64,000 nt of DNA, taken from Desulfurobacterium atlanticum (GTDB lineage Bacteria; Aquificota; Aquificia; Desulfurobacteriales; Desulfurobacteriaceae). The notes beneath the pieces were generated by a model that was given only the letters and a program-made list of their open reading frames with translations, made no database searches and was not told the DNA's origin. Position 1 is the stretch's first letter. Every line of letters begins with the position of its first letter. The stretch is taken from assembly GCF_900188395.1 (NCBI RefSeq), contig NZ_FZOB01000003.1, positions 124,001-188,000 of the forward strand, read 5' to 3'. Position numbers and translations under genes: made by a program. Below, piece after piece: positions 61,861 to 64,000 of this stretch.

Positions 61861-63369
61861 ATGCAGGTGAGGTCTGAAGAAGTTTTAGAACTGATTAAGA
61901 AACAGATAGAAGAGTTTGAATACTCAATAAAATTTGAAGAGACAGGAATAGTAATAAAAGTTGGTGATGGTGTAGCAAGAGTTTATGGACTTGAAGATGT
62001 TGAGTATGGTGAAGTTGTTGAATTTGAGGATGGAACTGAAGGGGTTGCATTCAACCTTGAAGAGGACAACGTCGGTATAGTTCTTCTTGGAGAAGGAAAA
62101 GGTATTGTAGAAGGCGGAAAAGTTAAAAGAACGGGAAGAATTCTTGATGTTCCTGTTGGTGATGCACTTATAGGTAGAGTTGTTGATGCTCTTGGTAATC
62201 CTATAGATGGAAAAGGGCCAATTGATTATGCAGAAAGAAGAGCTGTTGAGAGGATTGCTCCTGGAATTGTTACAAGGAAGCCTGTTCATGAACCGCTACA
62301 GACAGGTATTAAAGCTATTGATGCTCTCATTCCTATCGGTAGAGGTCAGAGGGAACTTATTATCGGTGATAGGCAGACAGGTAAAACTACAGTTGCTATA
62401 GATACTATTCTTAATCAGAAAAGGGAAAACGTTATCTGTGTTTATTGTGCTGTAGGGCAGAAAAGGTCCACGGTTGCTCAGACTATAGAGCTTTTAAGAA
62501 GGCTTGGAGCTTTAGATTATACTATTGTTGTATCTGCTACTGCTTCTGAACCAGCAGCACTTCAGTATATTGCTCCTTTTGCTGCTGTTACAATTGCTGA
62601 ATACTTTAGAGATACAGGAAGAGCAGCTCTTATCATTTATGATGACCTTTCAAAACAGGCTGTGGCTTACAGGGAGATGTCACTTCTCTTGAGACGTCCT
62701 CCTGGACGTGAAGCTTATCCTGGCGATGTTTTCTATCTTCATTCAAGGCTTCTTGAAAGGGCTGCAAAACTTAATGATAAGCTTGGTGCAGGTTCTCTTA
62801 CAGCTCTTCCGATTGTTGAAACAAAAGCAGGTGATATTTCTGCTTACATTCCAACAAATGTAATTTCTATTACAGATGGACAGATTTTCCTTGAAACAAA
62901 CCTTTTCTATAAAGGGCAAAGACCTGCTATTAACGTTGGTCTTTCTGTATCAAGGGTTGGTGGTGCAGCTCAGATAAAGGCTATGAAACAGGTTGCTGGA
63001 AAGCTTCGTCTTGAGCTTGCAAGGTATAGAGAGCTTGAAGCTTTCTCTCAGTTTGCATCTGACCTTGACCCTGCTACAAGGGCTCAACTTGAACGTGGTA
63101 GAAGAATGATGGAACTTTTAAAGCAGCCACCATACAATCCTATTCCGGTTGAAAAGCAGATAGTTGCTTTCTTTGCTGCAATTAATGGTTACATTGATGA
63201 TATCCCAGTTGAAAGTATTACTAAGTTTGAAAGAGAACTTTACGCGTTTATGGATGCTGAGTGTCCGGAGATCCTGAATGAGATTCTTGAGAAGAAGAAG
63301 ATAGACGAGGAGCTTGAGAAGAAACTCCATGAAGCTATAAAGAGGTTTAAAGAGACTTTTGAAGTCTAA
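61861..63369 (+). CDS. atpA: ATP synthase F1 subunit alpha
   Basis: A 502-residue alpha subunit. Walker A is GDRQTGKTT, with the Arg-finger region in [13 protein letters not shown] and the conserved [20 protein letters not shown]. The C-terminal helical domain is complete. GAGGTGAAGGG directly precedes the ATG. Binds non-catalytic nucleotides and forms F1 with beta and gamma; beta is beyond the window. Confidence 0.97.
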   Translation: MQVRSEEVLELIKKQIEEFEYSIKFEETGIVIKVGDGVARVYGLEDVEYGEVVEFEDGTEGVAFNLEEDNVGIVLLGEGKGIVEGGKVKRTGRILDVPVGDALIGRVVDALGNPIDGKGPIDYAERRAVERIAPGIVTRKPVHEPLQTGIKAIDALIPIGRGQRELIIGDRQTGKTTVAIDTILNQKRENVICVYCAVGQKRSTVAQTIELLRRLGALDYTIVVSATASEPAALQYIAPFAAVTIAEYFRDTGRAALIIYDDLSKQAVAYREMSLLLRRPPGREAYPGDVFYLHSRLLERAAKLNDKLGAGSLTALPIVETKAGDISAYIPTNVISITDGQIFLETNLFYKGQRPAINVGLSVSRVGGAAQIKAMKQVAGKLRLELARYRELEAFSQFASDLDPATRAQLERGRRMMELLKQPPYNPIPVEKQIVAFFAAINGYIDDIPVESITKFERELYAFMDAECPEILNEILEKKKIDEELEKKLHEAIKRFKETFEV

Positions 63370-63384
63370 TGAGAGGGTATAACA

Positions 63385-64000
63385 ATGCCAGGTATGAGAG
63401 ATATTAAGAATAAAATTAAAAGTCTTAAAGGCACCAAGCGGATAACGTCTGCTATGAAGGCGGTATCCGCTGCCAAGCTTCGTAAAGCTCAATCAGAGCT
63501 TTATAGAATAAGACCTTACGCAGATGTTATGTCTGATATGATTAAAAATTTGTGTTATAGAGCCAATCCTGATGAGCATCCGATTCTTGCTAAACGTCCT
63601 GTTTTTAGAATAGAGCTTCTTCTTATAGGTTCTGATAAAGGACTTTGTGGTGCTTTTAACTCAAACATTATCAGAGCTGTTAAAAAGTTTGCAAAAGAAA
63701 AGAAAAGAGAGGGAATAGCTATAAGTTTAACAACAGTGGGAAATAAACTTTCTCAGTTTTTCACTAAACACTCTAACTTGAAGGTGCGTAAAGAGTATAG
63801 GGATGTTTTTAGAAGAATTGGTATTCCACTTGCTGAAGAGATAGCAGAAGAGCTTTACAGAGGTTACGTTACAGAATATTGTGATGAGATTTATGTTGTT
63901 TACAACAGATTTGTAAATCCGCTTGTTCAGGAAGTTACTTTTGAAAAGCTCATGCCTCTTGAACCTGAAGAAACCACTTTTAAATCTGAAGGTGAATACT
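63385..64000 (+). CDS. atpG: ATP synthase F1 subunit gamma (partial, 3' end cut)
   Basis: The first 205 codons of the gamma subunit, the central rotor shaft. It opens MPGMRDIKNKIKSLKGTKRI, followed by TSAMKAVSAAKLRKAQ, the standard N-terminal coiled coil, and has SDKGLCGAFNSNI in the middle. AGAGGGT lies upstream of the ATG. The reading frame is open to the window edge, so about the last third is missing. Confidence 0.95.
   Translation, partial: MPGMRDIKNKIKSLKGTKRITSAMKAVSAAKLRKAQSELYRIRPYADVMSDMIKNLCYRANPDEHPILAKRPVFRIELLLIGSDKGLCGAFNSNIIRAVKKFAKEKKREGIAISLTTVGNKLSQFFTKHSNLKVRKEYRDVFRRIGIPLAEEIAEELYRGYVTEYCDEIYVVYNRFVNPLVQEVTFEKLMPLEPEETTFKSEGEY

Overview
The window is AT-rich bacterial chromosome. 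Its gene set points to a thermophilic, chemolithoautotrophic member of the Aquificota, most like the Desulfurobacteriaceae (Desulfurobacterium/Thermovibrio type). The evidence is a reverse gyrase, both subunits of ATP-citrate lyase with a monomeric NADP-isocitrate dehydrogenase (reductive TCA cycle), an NfnAB-type transhydrogenase, a Ni-CO dehydrogenase, a futalosine-pathway menaquinone gene (mqnA), a TtuA-type tRNA thiolase, an archaeal-type AGOG 8-oxoguanine glycosylase, flagellar genes and heptose/outer-membrane functions. The genus is inferred, not proven.

Layout. 1-716: a long imperfect inverted repeat, then flgM behind a near-consensus sigma-28 promoter. 739-12921: one co-directional block of eleven genes that starts and ends with GGDEF proteins. 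Between them lie two small lipoproteins, a related periplasmic protein, a double-parvulin PPIase, a hexaheme cytochrome, a beta-propeller, an OmcS-like multiheme cytochrome, an octaheme cytochrome and a second beta-propeller. I read this as a candidate extracellular electron transfer (cytochrome nanowire) locus and as the most interesting part of the window. 12924-18003: a Crp/Fnr regulator, a YgbA-family protein, cooS with a cupin gene, AGOG, a NifX-like protein and a DUF1847-like protein. 18049-20142: glnA, glnB and a selenocysteine tRNA. 20407-24513: a potassium channel with a small membrane partner, a GCS2-family ligase and gamma-glutamyltransferase.

24510-36741 (minus strand): yacG, mqnA, ttuA with a ubiquitin-like partner, a complete TolC/MacA/ABC export operon with two permeases, a small acetyltransferase, rsmG, mnmG, a SAM hydrolase, TonB and tRNA-Gly. 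36842-47228 (mostly plus): aroC, nfnAB, a thiamine-binding-type protein, icd, aclB-aclA and a peroxiredoxin; this is the carbon fixation and NADPH section. 47249-53501 (minus): heptose-7-phosphate kinase, tRNA-Leu, Fe-type alcohol dehydrogenase, LysE exporter, HAD phosphatase, fliN-fliM-fliG. 53614-64000 (plus): SF1 helicase, reverse gyrase, mnmA and the ATP synthase genes b', b, delta, alpha and gamma, the last cut by the window edge.

How it fits together. ATP-citrate lyase, IDH and NfnAB feed reductive carbon fixation. PII and glutamine synthetase couple it to nitrogen. The CO dehydrogenase may be controlled by the Crp/Fnr protein through an FNR-like box. The cytochrome block may carry electrons across the envelope. 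There is no rRNA, CRISPR array, insertion sequence or prophage that I can see. The only gene-free stretch longer than 300 bases is 19862-20406, which holds the tRNA-Sec gene, a candidate sigma-54 site and a promoter.
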